In this document: positions 46,931-58,780 of the stretch, piece after piece
Layout of the letters: each line of letters starts with the position of its first letter
How positions within the stretch are numbered: position 1 is the stretch's first letter
Origin: Hedera helix
Lineage: Eukaryota > Streptophyta > Magnoliopsida > Apiales > Araliaceae
DNA length: 64,000 nt
Direction: 5' to 3'
NCBI GenBank assembly: GCA_947179155.2
Contig: OX359287.1
Span: 4,825,501-4,889,500, forward strand
The notes under the pieces: model-generated
What the model was told of the DNA's origin: nothing
Seen by the model: the letters and a program-made list of their open reading frames with translations, nothing else
Databases searched by the model: none
Program-made: the position numbers and the translations under genes

Positions 46931-47050
46931 AGGTCTACCCTGTTTGGTTTTGTGCAAACGAAAGCAAAAACTAAAATAAACGGATCTTGCTTGTCTGGCT
47001 TAGTACAAAACCAAAGCAAACACCAAAACAGATGGTCCCTGCCTGTCTGG
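46931..47050. repeat. 51-bp tandem repeat, about 2.4 copies
   Basis: Units start AGGTCTACCCTGTTTGG, GGATCTTGCTTGTCTGG and ATGGTCCCTGCCTGTCTGG. The first two end in CAAANNAAAGCAAANAC-type text. The array sits where other Tekay LTRs have their GC-rich island. Confidence 0.7.
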
Positions 47051-47849
47051 ATTGAAATAGAATCTGGACAGTTTTTTCAAAGCGACGATTTTTTCTTTAA
47101 AAATCCATTTTAATATACTTTTTGTTCATTCTTTTTAGATCATTTGATGTCTCATAAGTCTATATCATATCAACACCCATATATTAACATACAAAAGCAT
47201 AGATCTAAAACAAAGATCTTTAAAATAGTTTTCAAACCATCGAAACATATTTTTTTTTGCTTGAAAATACATTTTGACCATAGATCTCCATCAAATCCTC
47301 CTTCCTTATATCTTCAAACCCTACATGGTTCCATCAAAACAAAAATCTCACAACCAATAATGGCAAAACATATATTAAATATTTACAAAACATAAAATTT
47401 AAGTTTAAGGGTTAGGGTTACTTTTAAAGTTTAAAGATTTGCTAGCTCTCTTCCTTTGTCTTCCAAAATAGCTCACAAAACTTGATGACATCCACTTGTT
47501 ACCTCTTTAATCTTTGTGAACCTCTTTAAGAAAATAAGTCTCTAGTATTCTTCCTTTTCACTCTCTTTAAAACTACTATCTTTATTGAATTGGTGAAGGA
47601 AATAAATGAAGCAAACTTTGTTAAATGTATTAGGAGCATCTATTTAAAGAACTAGTAGTTATAAAGATATAACTATTTATCTATCTATAATCTCCAAATA
47701 CTTGCAACCTTATCTCATTTTATCTCCACAAAATCCTTAACAAAGCTAGATTTTTGGAGATTCTTGTACTTGATAGCCAATGAGAGAGCTCCAAAGTAAG
47801 ATTGCATGGGACCTATGTGGGCCCCTTCCTCCTCCAATCGACCACTCTC

Positions 47850-47852
<3 letters not shown>

Positions 47853-47906
<54 letters not shown>
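47853..47906. repeat. (CT)n microsatellite
   Basis: About 26 perfect CT units inside the outer Tekay LTR. Confidence 0.97.
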
Positions 47907-47909
<3 letters not shown>

Positions 47910-48538
47910 ATATCCATGTGTTTTGCTTTATTTTTAAATGTCCATTTAGTAGCTACATTAACCAAGATTTTGACTTTTACTTAAAAATCTCAAATTGGGT
48001 CTAGTTTGGACCACTAGTTAAATTCCTATTGGGCTCCAAATAATTAAAACATTAGGCTACCACCCCTACAAGCATTGTCTTATAAAATAAAATAAGTAGT
48101 GGGTTAGTTAATTTAATTTACAAGTCTATTACATAATTAAATGCTTGGGCTTGTTTAGCTTTCATACAAGGCTAGTCTATTTGAATTAATTACATTCTTG
48201 GACTTTTAAATAAATTCACATAGTTTAGCATATTGTCACCCATTTAATATTCACATTAATTAAATCACATGATCCAATTAGATTTACTAAATTCAAAATT
48301 TATTGAATATTTACATAATCCTAATATCTTATCAATCCTTTGATATTAAAATTCTTAGGTTAATCCATTAATTTAACATATTCATTAATTGGACCTTCCT
48401 TTAATTTAATCAACTATATAGTCACATAGTCAAGTAATCACATAAGACTTTAAATTAATTATCACCAAAAAATTAATTTATTAGAAATTAAATTCTTAAT
48501 TTTATTTACAAGGTCACTTAAAATTCTTGGTCATTACA

Positions 48539-48555
48539 TCATTCCCCCTTATAAG
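48539..48555 (-). promoter_or_regulatory. Outer Tekay polypurine tract
   Basis: The minus strand reads ATTCTTATAAGGGGGAATGA before the LTR start, preceded by an ATTCCGGAGAAGAAAT stem like the one before 41414. Confidence 0.88.
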
Positions 48556-48589
48556 AATTTCTTCTCCGGAATTGCAAAATAAGTTCAAT

Positions 48590-49870
48590 AAAAAAGATGC
48601 AGGTAATTCGTCCTCATCTTTTCTTCAAACTCCTACGTAGCTTATTCAGTCGCGTGATTCCTCAAAAACACTTTAATAGAATGTATGACCTTATTTCTTA
48701 ACGTTTGTTCCTTCCTATCTAATATCTGGATAGGAATCTCCTCATACGATAAGTCTTTTTTAACTTGAATTGGTTCGTAGGATATCACATGCTTATAGTC
48801 AAGTTTATATAGTCGGAACACTGAAACATGGAACATGTTGTGGATGTGCTCAAGTTCAGGAGGTAAAACTACCTCATACTACACTTCGCTTACTCGCTTT
48901 TGAACTTTAAATGGTCCTACAAACTTCAGGCTCAGTTTTTCTTTCTTGCTAAATCTTATCTTCTATTTCTAGGGAGATACTTTTAAAAACACAAAAGTTC
49001 CAACTTTAAGGTCTCTTTTCTGACGATGCAAATCAGCGTACTTCTTTTTTCGATCTTGAGTTGCTACCAACTAATCTCTTATTACTTTAATAGCATTTGC
49101 GGTCTGTTGTACCATTTCGGGTCCTAACAGTCTCCGTTCACCAATTTCATCCCAACACAATGGTGAGTGATATTTCCTTCCATATAGTGCTTTGTACGGT
49201 GACATGCCAATACTAGCATGATACCTGTTATTATATGCAAACTCCACTAGAGGTAGGTGATCATCCTAATTGTCCTTGAAGTCCATAATACATGTTCTAA
49301 GCATGTCTTTAAGCGTCTAAATAGTTTGTTTGCTTTGCCCATCCGTTTGAGGATGATATGTTGTACTCAACCTCAACTACATTCCCATACGTTCTTGCAG
49401 ACTTCTTCAGAAGTTTGACGTAAAGCGCGGATCTCTGTCAGACACAATAGATACCGACACTCCATGTCGTGATACAATTTCTTTAACATATAATTTTTCT
49501 AACTGCTCCAGATTGTACCTAATCTTGATAGGTAACAAATGTGAAGACTTTATCGAATGATCCATGATCACCCAAATTGCATCATACTGCTTCTGAGTAA
49601 CTTGAAGTCCCACCGACATGCTCATATTTCCATTCTGAAATTTCTAATGGTTGTAACAGTCCACTTGGTCTATAATGTTCTTCTTTAACCCTTTGACAAA
49701 TCAAACATCGGCTAACACACTTAGCCACTTCCTTCTTCATATTCGGCCACCAAAAATGTTAACGCAAATCCGAATACATCTTAGTACTCCCAGGGTGTGC
49801 CGAATACCTTGAATTATGAGTTTTTTTTACTGAGTTTTCTCTTTCAATTTGGGAACCAACGGTATCTAGA
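48590..49870 (-). pseudogene. Outer Tekay integrase and chromodomain remnant
   Basis: From the C-terminus: chromodomain text RKEQTLRNKVIHSIKVFLRN (48642-48836) preceded by FHVSVFRLYKLDYKHVISYE; integrase core [20 protein letters not shown] and [16 protein letters not shown] (49407-49625). The zinc-binding region lies near 49680-49800 with a frame break. Many stops are present. Protein wording parallels 39961-41367. Confidence 0.82.
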
Positions 49871-51480
49871 TTCTTCCTTCAAATCTTACCAATCCCATGT
49901 TATCGACCTTATACTTCAGTTCCTCTCCTTCTAAGATTCGCTTCTTTATGTTAACGCATTCATCATCCTTATCTTGGGCCTCCTTTATCTTGTCAAATAA
50001 AGTCAAACTCGCTTCCTTTATGAATAATTTTTCGTCTGAATCCTTTGGATATTTGATCTTCAATTCTAGTCTTTTCATTTTTCTCACCAGTTCCTCCTGA
50101 GCTGTCAACATCAGTAACTTTTCTCTGCCTTTCTTATTCAGGGCATCAGCCACAACATTAGCTTTACCCGGATGGTATAAAATCTCATAGTCATAATCTT
50201 TAATTAGTTCTAACCATCGCCTCTGTCTCATATTTAATTTCTTTTAAGTGAATATATACTTCAGACTTTCATGGTCTATATATATCTCGCACTTTTCCCC
50301 ATAGAGATAGTGCCTACAAATTTTTAGAGCAAACACTACCGCTGCTAACTCCAAATCATGAGTTAAATATCCCTTCTCGTATGCCTTCAACTATCTTGAC
50401 GTGTACGCAATGACCCTTCCATGTTGTATTAGTACACAACCAAGCCCCTTGTGTGACGCATCACTATATATTACAAATCCCCCAGTATCATCAGGCAATG
50501 ACAACACCAGTGCTTCACTAAGCCTATTCTTTAACTCTATAAAACTTGCTTCGTATTTCTCTGACCATACGAACTTAACTGTCTTCCTCATTAAGTTGGT
50601 TAATGATGTCGCTATTTTTTAAAAATCCTGAATGAACCTTCGACAATAACCCGCCAAACCAAGGAAACTTCTGACTTCTGTCGGTGTCTTCGACTGCTCC
50701 CAATTTATAACTTCCTCCACTTGTGCTGGATCCACCGAAACGCATTCCTTATCAATTACATGCCCCAAAAACTGTACCATCTGTAACCAAAATTCACACT
50801 TTGAGAACTTCGCATACAACTTCCCTTTCCTTAATGTCTCCAACACCACTCTTAGGTGTTCAGTGTACTCCTCCTCAGTCTTCGAGTATACCAGAATATC
50901 ATCGATGAATACGACAACAAACTTGTCTAAGTACTACTTGAACACCCTGTTCATTATATCTATAAATGTTGCAGACGCATTTGTTAGTCCGAACGACATT
51001 ACCAAAAACTCATAGTGCCCATATTGAGTTCTGAATGCTATTTTCGGCACATCTTCTTTTCTTACCTTCAACTGGTGATAACCGATTCTCAAGTCTATAT
51101 TCAAAAAGTACTTCTCTCCCTTAAGCTGATCAAACAGATCGTCAATCTTGGGTAGTGGGTACCTGTTCTTAATCATAACTTTATTCAACTCTCGATAGTC
51201 GATACAAAGCCTTAGGGATTCATTCTTCTTCTTTATGAATAATACCGGTGCTCCCCACGAAGATACACTTGGCTAAATATAACCCTTATTAGGCAGCTCA
51301 TGTAGTTGTATCATTAATTCCTTCATCTCCACCGGTGCTATTCTATACGATGCTTTCGAAATTAGTGCAGTCTCTAGTTCCAGTTCAATTGCGAACTCAA
51401 CTTCTCTATTCGGCGGTAAACTCGGTAACTCATCTAAGAAGACATCTGATAATTCTCGTACCACAGGTATCTAACCTACT
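49866..51480 (-). pseudogene. Outer Tekay reverse transcriptase and RNase H remnant
   Basis: RT pieces: VRELSDVFLDELPSLPPNRE (51273-51464), [19 protein letters not shown] and [18 protein letters not shown] (50934-51188), then [20 protein letters not shown] (50619-50849). RNase H: FVIYSDASHKGLGCVLIQHG (50391-50591) and [17 protein letters not shown] with [15 protein letters not shown] (49866-50231). Single-base stops and short frame breaks split them. The FxDD box region around 50890-50930 encodes the same [15 protein letters not shown] text with a nearby stop. Confidence 0.85.
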
Positions 51481-51779
51481 TCACCCTCTACTCTTCGAGT
51501 ATCAACCACACAAGCCAGATAACTCATGCACCCTTTCCTCAACAATCTTTTCTCTTGCATCATCGTCAAACAACGAGATTGTCTCAACAATTTACTCCCA
51601 TGAAATATCACATTCGACTTGTTCGGAGTCTTCAGGCTTATACTCATTTTGACAGTTAATCACCGACACGTGTTTTGATAACCAATCCATTATGAGAATG
51701 ACATCGAACTCTTCTAAGCGAATCAGAATCACATTCACTCCTAGTTTATATCCTCTTAATTCAACGCAACAATTACTAT

Positions 51780-53072
51780 GAATTTATTCTAGGGGAATAA
51801 TTTCTTTTTTGGCCACTCCTACATGCAAATGACTCTCTAGTTTTTCTAGGGTTGTTCTAATCTCTTAGAAAATTCTTCAGATATAAATGAACAGGTAGCA
51901 CCTGAATCAAATAATATGTAAGCATTTATACTATTGATTGAAATAATACTTGACAACACATCCTTAGACTCCACATCATCTTGTGCTGTCATGTTAAATG
52001 TGCTTACTATATGTTTGTTTAGATAAAAAATTGGCCCTCCAATTGTTAGTTTATTGTTGCTGTCTTTATTGCCACTCACTGCATCATTCTTTTTCTTTAG
52101 ACAGTCCTTAATCTGATGGTCCAATGCTTCGTAAGAGAAACATCCACTTTTCTTTCCCTTAGGACATTGTGGAACAATATGCCCCTGTTGACCACAATTG
52201 TAATAGACCCCCTTGCCTTTCATACATTCCCCAGAATGGTTCCTCCCACATTTGTTGCCTTTCTTTGCCTCTCCTTTAGTCTTATTGCTTCCCGACATTT
52301 GGCTATCACTCCACTTTCTCTTATTTTGATTGCTTTCTCCACTTGCATCTCTAGGTCCATCATGATCTTTCTTCTTCTTGTCTTGGTTGTATTTTACCAA
52401 GGTTTCATTTCCTCCTTCCACGATAATCGTGCTTTCCAGAAGTGCTGCGAATATGTCGATTCTCAGAACAACAACCCTCATGTCCTCATGTACACCCATA
52501 GTTTTAAAACCTGCTCAAATCTTCGTGCCTTCTTGGCCTCGGTGTCCACCTGGTGTGGAGCAAATATGGCTAATTTATTGAACTTTGAGGTGTACTCTAC
52601 AACCGACATATTTTCCTGGTTCAAGTCTAAGAACTTATTTGTTTTGCATGCTATTAGGGAAATAATTCTCAAAGAATAGTTCCTTAAAACGTGCCCATAG
52701 AATAATACCCTTTTCAGCTCTTCCCTCGTTTGCCTTCCACTAGTAATTTGCTTTACCTTTCAGCATAAAGGTGAAAAATAATGTCTTCTGTTCTTCGGCC
52801 ACCCATGCGACCTTGAACACCTTCTTTATTTCTTCAATCCAAGTTTAGGCCTCTATAGGATCTGTAGACCCACAAAAATTTGGTAGTCCTACTAGGTTGA
52901 AATCTTTAAAGCTTGTCAAATGACCCGTTAGCTATTCCATTACCGTCGATGGCCTACCTTGCATTGCTTCTGCTAGTATGTTAGCGAAGGCCCGCATTAG
53001 ATTTGCCTGTCCCTCAGCGTTATTTACAGATTCTTTTATACGTTGATTTCAGGGTACACATCTTGGCGGCAT
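51780..53072 (-). pseudogene. Outer Tekay gag and protease
   Basis: Gag starts at ATG 53072 (MPPRCVP) and reads AEGQANLMRAFANILAEAMQ, then pieces with FVLHAIRE-opposite-strand shadows; on the true strand NQENMSVVEYTSKFNKLAIF (52478-52672) is capsid. The 217-codon frame 51846-52499 has knuckles CGRNHSGEC, YYNCGQQGHIVPQC (first cysteine now tyrosine) and CFSYEALDHQIKDC. It continues into the protease, with the active site ILFDSGATCSFISEEF intact. This active site is what the younger Tekay has lost. Stops are present in the N-terminal half. Confidence 0.83.
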
Positions 53073-53228
53073 TGTCTGTTGTTGAACAAAATATTACATT
53101 ATTTCATATACATCAAGTTATATAATATAATAACATTTATATTTATATACCACTATTTAGTACATCAATGACAACCGATGACATACTTCTATAAATGCAT
53201 ACACCATCACCTATCACTAGTATCCATT

Positions 53229-53373
53229 TCCCAAGTGTTCAAAGAGTGGGGATTGACATCTACCTTCCCAGAAGACAAACAAAAGTCGGGGCTAACCTCA
53301 CTATCTCATAAGTAAAACAAAAGACTGGGATTTACAACATCTAAATGTCCCTATTATGATCAAAAAGTGGGAC
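53229..53373 (-). repeat. Small hairpins in the outer Tekay leader
   Basis: GTCCC with GGGAC (53347-53373, 17-base loop), TCCC with GGGA (53229-53252), and a CCC with GGG unit between (53267-53290) share an ACTTTTTG-type loop on the minus strand. They lie between gag and the ORF remnant, as at 36587-36740. Confidence 0.55.
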
Positions 53374-53414
53374 CTATCTGCATCTATATACAAGACAAGA
53401 ATAAGAGAAAAACA

Positions 53415-53504
53415 TCAGCCGTTGGCCCAGCGAGCAGCAACCATGTGCTCCTGCCACGCGATCCTATCTACCACCTTATGGCTCACTGTCTACCTACTCA
53501 TGTT
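53415..53504 (-). pseudogene. Possible tail of the extra ORF in the outer Tekay
   Basis: The minus strand frame ending at TGA 53415 reads KVVDRIAWQEHMVAARWANG. It sits at the position of the extra ORF's C-terminus in the younger Tekay, and the DNA that follows is alignable with 36549-36740. Protein similarity to that ORF is weak. The frame is cut at 53505 by the Copia insertion. Confidence 0.35.
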
Positions 53505-54619
53505 TGTTGGTTTGCAAAAATATGGCATACATATAATCAAATTATATAAGCCCAACGAAAGTAAGCAAAATCAAATTAATTTTTTTTCTTCTACAAACCA
53601 ATAATCAGGATCTTTCTTATAATCTTAATTAATTAGAACCTTTCTAATCTTATTTATATAAATAAATTAAACTATTTAATTTATTAATAAATAATATTTA
53701 TTCCTACAAAAAGGATAAGTCCCCTTAGCGATTAATCGACATTTCAGATAATATAGATTTCAACATTTGATTATAAATGAACATTTTAGCGAATAGTTAC
53801 TGTACAATTCAACCCTTTTACCACATAATGTCACAATCAAATATAAAATATGGAATTTCTATCAAGTCTTATTTATTTGATCATATGCATTTCAATTCAC
53901 AAATGCACAACTCTAGTTAATATAAATTATAAACTTCTTTCTAGTTCTATTCAACCCTGAATAGGGATTTTTGAGTTGTCACTTATTGAAACATTATCTC
54001 CCTCTACTGGAAGTGGTAGATCATTTGTTGATCATTCACCTATCTCTATGTGTACCTTATAATACCCAAGCATATCCTTTGATATACCAACAAGCCTTGA
54101 GGAATATGTCAAAGTACAAAATAGTACACACAAGATATAATGATCTCAAGTCCAAGGATCACTTGTACGACTATCACCTAAGGAAGTGCTATTGACAGAC
54201 AAGTAAAACTCCATTAGGTGTTCCTTGAGTGAGTCATGTTCAGTGAACTTATTCTCTAATAAGCACCTACATACTTGCTTTAGTGTCTTTACATAAATGA
54301 TTATGAGATCAATCATTCTCTTCATAAGAGCAAACATAGTATGTACTAATCTATCCGGATCTACTAATCCCCATTTTAGTGATCCAACGAATATGAACTA
54401 TTTTAGTTTTGAGCTATTTTTAATTTAGATCTTATTAGCATAATCCTTATCATGGTTCTAAAAACATTACTAAAAAACTATGGGTTTATCCATTTAATTA
54501 ATTCAGCTAATAATCATGAATAAAGAAATGTCTTGATACTTTTATTAATAAACAAATAAGATTACAAAGTATATGCATATCACATCAAATGTGGTTGGCT
54601 TGAGGACATATTACTTTCA
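53505..54619 (-). repeat. Copia 3' LTR (minus)
   Basis: In plus sense it starts TGTTGGTTTGCAAAAATATG and ends TATTACTTTCA, matching the ends of the 8173 LTRs. It keeps the segment missing from 15651-16809 but lacks the part holding the TTA tract and TATA box. Confidence 0.88.
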
Positions 54620-55587
54620 ATCTCCCAGTTGCACTAAAGTCAATCGCCATTTGGTATCCCCATACCATTCTTCTCTAAGTGGTGTACAAATTGCTTAATA
54701 GATGTTTTAGTTAATGAATCTGTGATACTGTTCTGAGAGTTTACCATCTATATAGTGTCTTCTCCTCTTTCAATAATTTCTCTAATCAAATGAAAGTGCT
54801 ACAACACATGTTTGGATTTTAGATGAGACCTAGATTCCTTGACAAATTAAACTCGTTTAATGCTAGGAACCATTATAAGTATTAAACTTGTACATCTAAA
54901 CAACCTCCTTACAGCTTCACTTATAGTTATATACTATGCATTTGTCAGCAACTCTTTGATGTTTGAAACCTTTTTCAAATTCATTGCACTACCATTCAAG
55001 GTAATCGTATAACCTAAAACGGATTTGTTGTCATCTTGGTTAGTCCAAAAATATGAGTCTTCATAGACCTCTACTTTCTTAACAAACCCACAATTAGAAA
55101 CTCCTTTCAAATATTCTTTTTCTAGGATTGAACTGATTTCTACTTATCATACATAAGCAACATTAGGTCTAGTACATATCATCCATACATAATAGATCAT
55201 TTTCCTGAATGTTACAACTATTCCATTAACCTTTTTGTACACACTTGGTTCATCCATATTTTTGATAAAATCAAACTCTTTTGATTGTCTCATAAAAAAA
55301 GATGCTCTATTTTTGAGAAGCTTACTTCAATCCATAATTGGATAACTGCAAGTAAAATCCTAATGGGCTAAGCATTTATACTAGTGAAAAATTTCATAGT
55401 CAACTCCTTGACCTGATTTGAAACCTTTTCATAACTAGTCAGGTCTTATAGGTCTCACCTTGTCATGTGCTTTAGTCTTTTTCCAAAGATCCACTTTGGA
55501 TTCCATGGTCAACAACCATTTCACTTGAGTCTCTACTAATGTCTTATCATATGTAACTGGATCGTCATCCACTATAATGCGTACTTC
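54620..55587 (-). pseudogene. Copia RT/RNase H remnant (minus)
   Basis: After the polypurine tract AACTGGGAGAT (54620-54630), the minus strand carries RNase H text such as ESRSHLKSKHVL and FHLIREIIERG, TNQDDNKSVLGYT, and upstream RT pieces including MRQSKEFDFIKN and VYKKVNGIVVTF. The text matches 14030-15631 with internal deletions and many stops. Its right end is the insertion site at 55587. Confidence 0.8.
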
Positions 55588-56673
55588 TGTAATATCCCAG
55601 ATATTTGGAAGAATTAGAAATAATATTTCTAATAGTTAATAAAGGTTAGAGTTTGATAACCTAGTTGTGGAAATTAGAATTGTAAAAAAAATTGGATTAC
55701 ATTAAAATTTTATTTGTTTAATCTATGAGCTAGCAAGAACCAATAAGGTTCAATAAGTGTGATAGGGACTTTTAGGAATAAGGTCCTATGATGCATATGA
55801 AGAGAATAAAATTTGATTAGGAAATATTTCTAACAGAAGAAATATACCGAGAAATCATTACGTAAGTTCATTGATAAAAATGTTCAATTATTTTTGAACA
55901 TCGCATGTGATTATAAATCAAGTAAACTAATTAATATAATTAGTCATTAATAAAACTTGCGTAGGGCATTTAATATATTATTTAATAAGTTTAAAATATT
56001 TGGATAATTAGTGTACTAAACTAGAGATATTTAATATCAAGAAATTCATAAGTGAGCAAATTAATTATTTATTCAATTAAATTTGAATAAAGTTTTGGTA
56101 ACAAAATGGGTACACTAATTAATGTGATCATCAATTAATGTGTAGTGGGAATAATACTTGAAGTCCCAAATTAATATTTTAATTAAATAAATGAATAGTG
56201 GACTAGCCTAATTAAATATTTAATTAGTGTAATTAATTATTTAATTAAGTGAAATAAGATATATTGTGCTTGATTTAATTAATTAGTTTAGTAAACTAAT
56301 TAATGAGAGGATAATTTGGTGTCCAATAATTTAATTGGTCAAGTCCAACATGTTGAAAGAATTATTAGTCTAATTAAATTAAATTATGTGCTTAAATGAT
56401 TTAATTATTTGACTACCTCCTAAAAGCCTCCTTATTTGCCAAATTAGTTATCAAAATAAATCAAAAATATGAGAACTAAGGGGCATGGTTGGTGGAGTGG
56501 CCGGGTGTACTATGGTATGGCTAGAGGTTGATTTTGTTGTCCTATTTGATTACTTGCATTGCTTTCCATAAGGACAAATAAAGCCTAAACTAGTGGAACT
56601 AAATGGGAAAATGGTGTTAAGTGCTAGTTGAAATATATACTTACAATATATGTATGTAATAGATTTATTCTAC

Positions 56674-56681
56674 TATAAATA
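56674..56681 (+). promoter_or_regulatory. LTR TATA box
   Basis: TATAAATA in TTCTACTATAAATACCAAG, repeated at 63362-63369 in the 3' LTR. Confidence 0.6.
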
Positions 56682-57839
56682 CCAAGTTCCATCTCTAGTA
56701 TTGGGGTTACAAAGTTTATTGCAAGCATTGGTCATTTGAGAGTTGAGAGTTCTAGTGAGTTCATTTAGTGAGTTAAGTGAGTTTATCACCGAGTCCAACT
56801 GAGTCAAGCCTAGAGAAAGTCTTGGAGGTGTTGATGTCCACACACATCATCTCTTACTTTGGGAAAAGAAGGAGAAGAGCTCATAAAATCAAAAGTTAAC
56901 TTCAAAACCCTAATAATCCTAATATTAGAGGTTATATATAATTTATTGTTTGATATTTGTAAATCAAACTTTAAATGCTTAAAAGCATGCTAGATATGTT
57001 AAATAAGTGTTTCATGGATTTTTGGTATGGATCCATAAGCATTGATGTGGAAAAACTTAGCAAAAGTTGTAAAATGATGTTACCGGAAAACTAAAAACCA
57101 AGTAGCCTCATTCTCGGAATTACTGTTTATTATCCGTAAGTCAGAATCATAATCCGCCAATTTTTTATGCTAGATCTTGAAGTTATGAAAATTCTTCAAC
57201 TTGAATGACTAAAATCCGATTTCAAACGAGTGAGATATGATTTTTCTACTAAAACACTCCACTGTCAAAAGTTTTGCGTGAACAATCCGGTTCTAAGCTG
57301 TTTTCGGAGGTCAAATCATGTCCAAAAAATTAATCCGATAATGGAAAATTGTAGCTCGGGAAGTCAAGATTCTAAAAATATAAAGTAGAGCACCATCGGA
57401 GTTATAGAACATAAGTTATTAAGGTTTTAGTAAGGAACCCCAAAACTGGACAGAAACTGAAAATGTTAAAAAGCCACTGTCGGTTTTTTTGAAATAAACC
57501 GGCCGGAGCCTTTAAGTGACCGGATCACCCATTTTCTGGCTCGTTCTGGCGACCATCAAAACTAGAAAATTGTTTGGAATGTCGTGTACTATTTTCTGAA
57601 ATTTAATGGTATTTTTATAATGTCAGTAATTATTTTTCATAATTATTTAATGATAAAAACTTACTAAATGTATGAAAAATAATAAAAAATATTTTTAAAT
57701 TTTGGAAAAATATGAACAAATAACCTACTGATTATTTGAAGTGTTATATGTATGGAGATAGTATTATTTCCGAAAATTGGTATTTTTCATATTAATTCTG
57801 GTGTAAAGGTACACTAATTTGTGACTACCTAGCTAATAA

Positions 57840-58780
57840 TTCAAGAAAATTATAAATAAATTGTTAGTAAATCTTAAATATTTTCTTTAAGTATTTAATA
57901 ATAATATCAACATGTTTGGAGAAAATAAATTACTTATTAATTATTTAATCAGGTATTAAATAGTAAATAAAGGAAGTAACTAAGTAATTATTAGTTAAGT
58001 GATATTAAATAGTAATTAAATTATGAGAAAGTGTTTAAACTAATTATTTATTATTTAGTTAAGAGTAAATAAAAAACTAAAGATAATTAATTATTTAATT
58101 AACATTAAATAATAATTAAAGATGGTTAATTGCTTACTATTTAATATATTAAATAGTAATCAAAGGATGTTAGAGTTAATAGTATAATTGTTTATTATTT
58201 AATTAATATTAAATAATGAGTACAGATAATTAATTAATTAATTATTATTTAATTCATATTAAATAATAATTAAATGGTAATTAAGTGGAATAAATTATTA
58301 CTTAATCGAAAAAAAGATTATTAAGTAATTAAAATATATTGATAATATTAATGATTAACTATTAAATGATAATATTTAAGAATTAAATCATTATTCAATA
58401 ATTAATAATGATATGTAATTAATTTAAAATATTATTAAAGAATTAATAATATTGTTTAACAAGTAATTAACTATTGAATAATAATAGTTCAGGGTTAAAT
58501 CCTTATTAAATAATTACTATTGATACGTGAGGATTTCAAATATTATTAAATGGTTAATAATATTGATAAATGATTAAATTATTATTAAAATGATTAATAA
58601 TAATGAGAAGTGAATTAAAATATTATTAAAGGGTAATAATACTAGCAAGCAATTAAATTATTATTAAAAGAGTAATAATAATGATTAAGGTAAACTATTA
58701 TTAAAAATGAATTAATAATAGTAATGATTATTTAATGTGTTATTTAACAATTAAATAACATTATAAGTTATTACTAATTA
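57840..58780. repeat. AT-rich palindromic and tandem array
   Basis: The first part resembles the 33480-34300 array (ATTATTTAATTAATATTAAAT words); the second (about 58360-58760) is made of AATATTATTAAA...TTAATAATATT units like 22250-22900. Confidence 0.75.

Larger units (their letters stand above)
46133..48538 (-). repeat. Outer Tekay 3' LTR, 5' piece with LTR start
   Basis: It begins (plus sense) with the ATATC duplication and ends at 48538, where the minus strand starts TGTAATGACCAAGAATTTT. It contains the AT-rich array (46150-46740), a 51-bp tandem repeat (46931-47050), and a CT microsatellite (47853-47906). The frames at 46904 and 47780 come from these repeats. Confidence 0.85.
19295..53504 (-). 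mobile_element. Outer Tekay-type chromovirus, host of the whole nest
   Basis: A minus-strand Gypsy element whose 3' LTR lies in three pieces (19295-19924, 24155-24704, 46138-48538) and whose interior runs from the polypurine tract at 48539 through chromodomain, integrase, RNase H, RT, protease and gag to the leader, which is cut at 53505 by a Copia insertion. Its own primer-binding site and 5' LTR must lie beyond the window. The LTR pieces total about 3.6 kb, close to the 3.9-kb LTR of the younger relative at 31653. The interior protein text is clearly the same family as 36948-41367. Confidence 0.85.
53505..55587 (-). mobile_element. Minus-strand Copia of the 8173 family, 3' part
   Basis: A complete 3' LTR (53505-54619) and about 1 kb of pol interior, cut at 55587 by the non-coding LTR element. 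The rest should continue beyond the right edge of the window. The candidate target duplication on the left is ATGTT (53500-53504). Confidence 0.85.

Noticed and set aside
46904..47113. 69-codon frame with internal repeats
   Set aside because: Produced by the 51-bp tandem repeat in the outer Tekay LTR.
47780..48004. Frames with Ser-Leu repeats
   Set aside because: Translation of the CT microsatellite.
52116..52679. 187-codon plus-strand frame
   Set aside because: Shadow of the outer Tekay gag, which runs on the minus strand and has zinc knuckles and a protease site.
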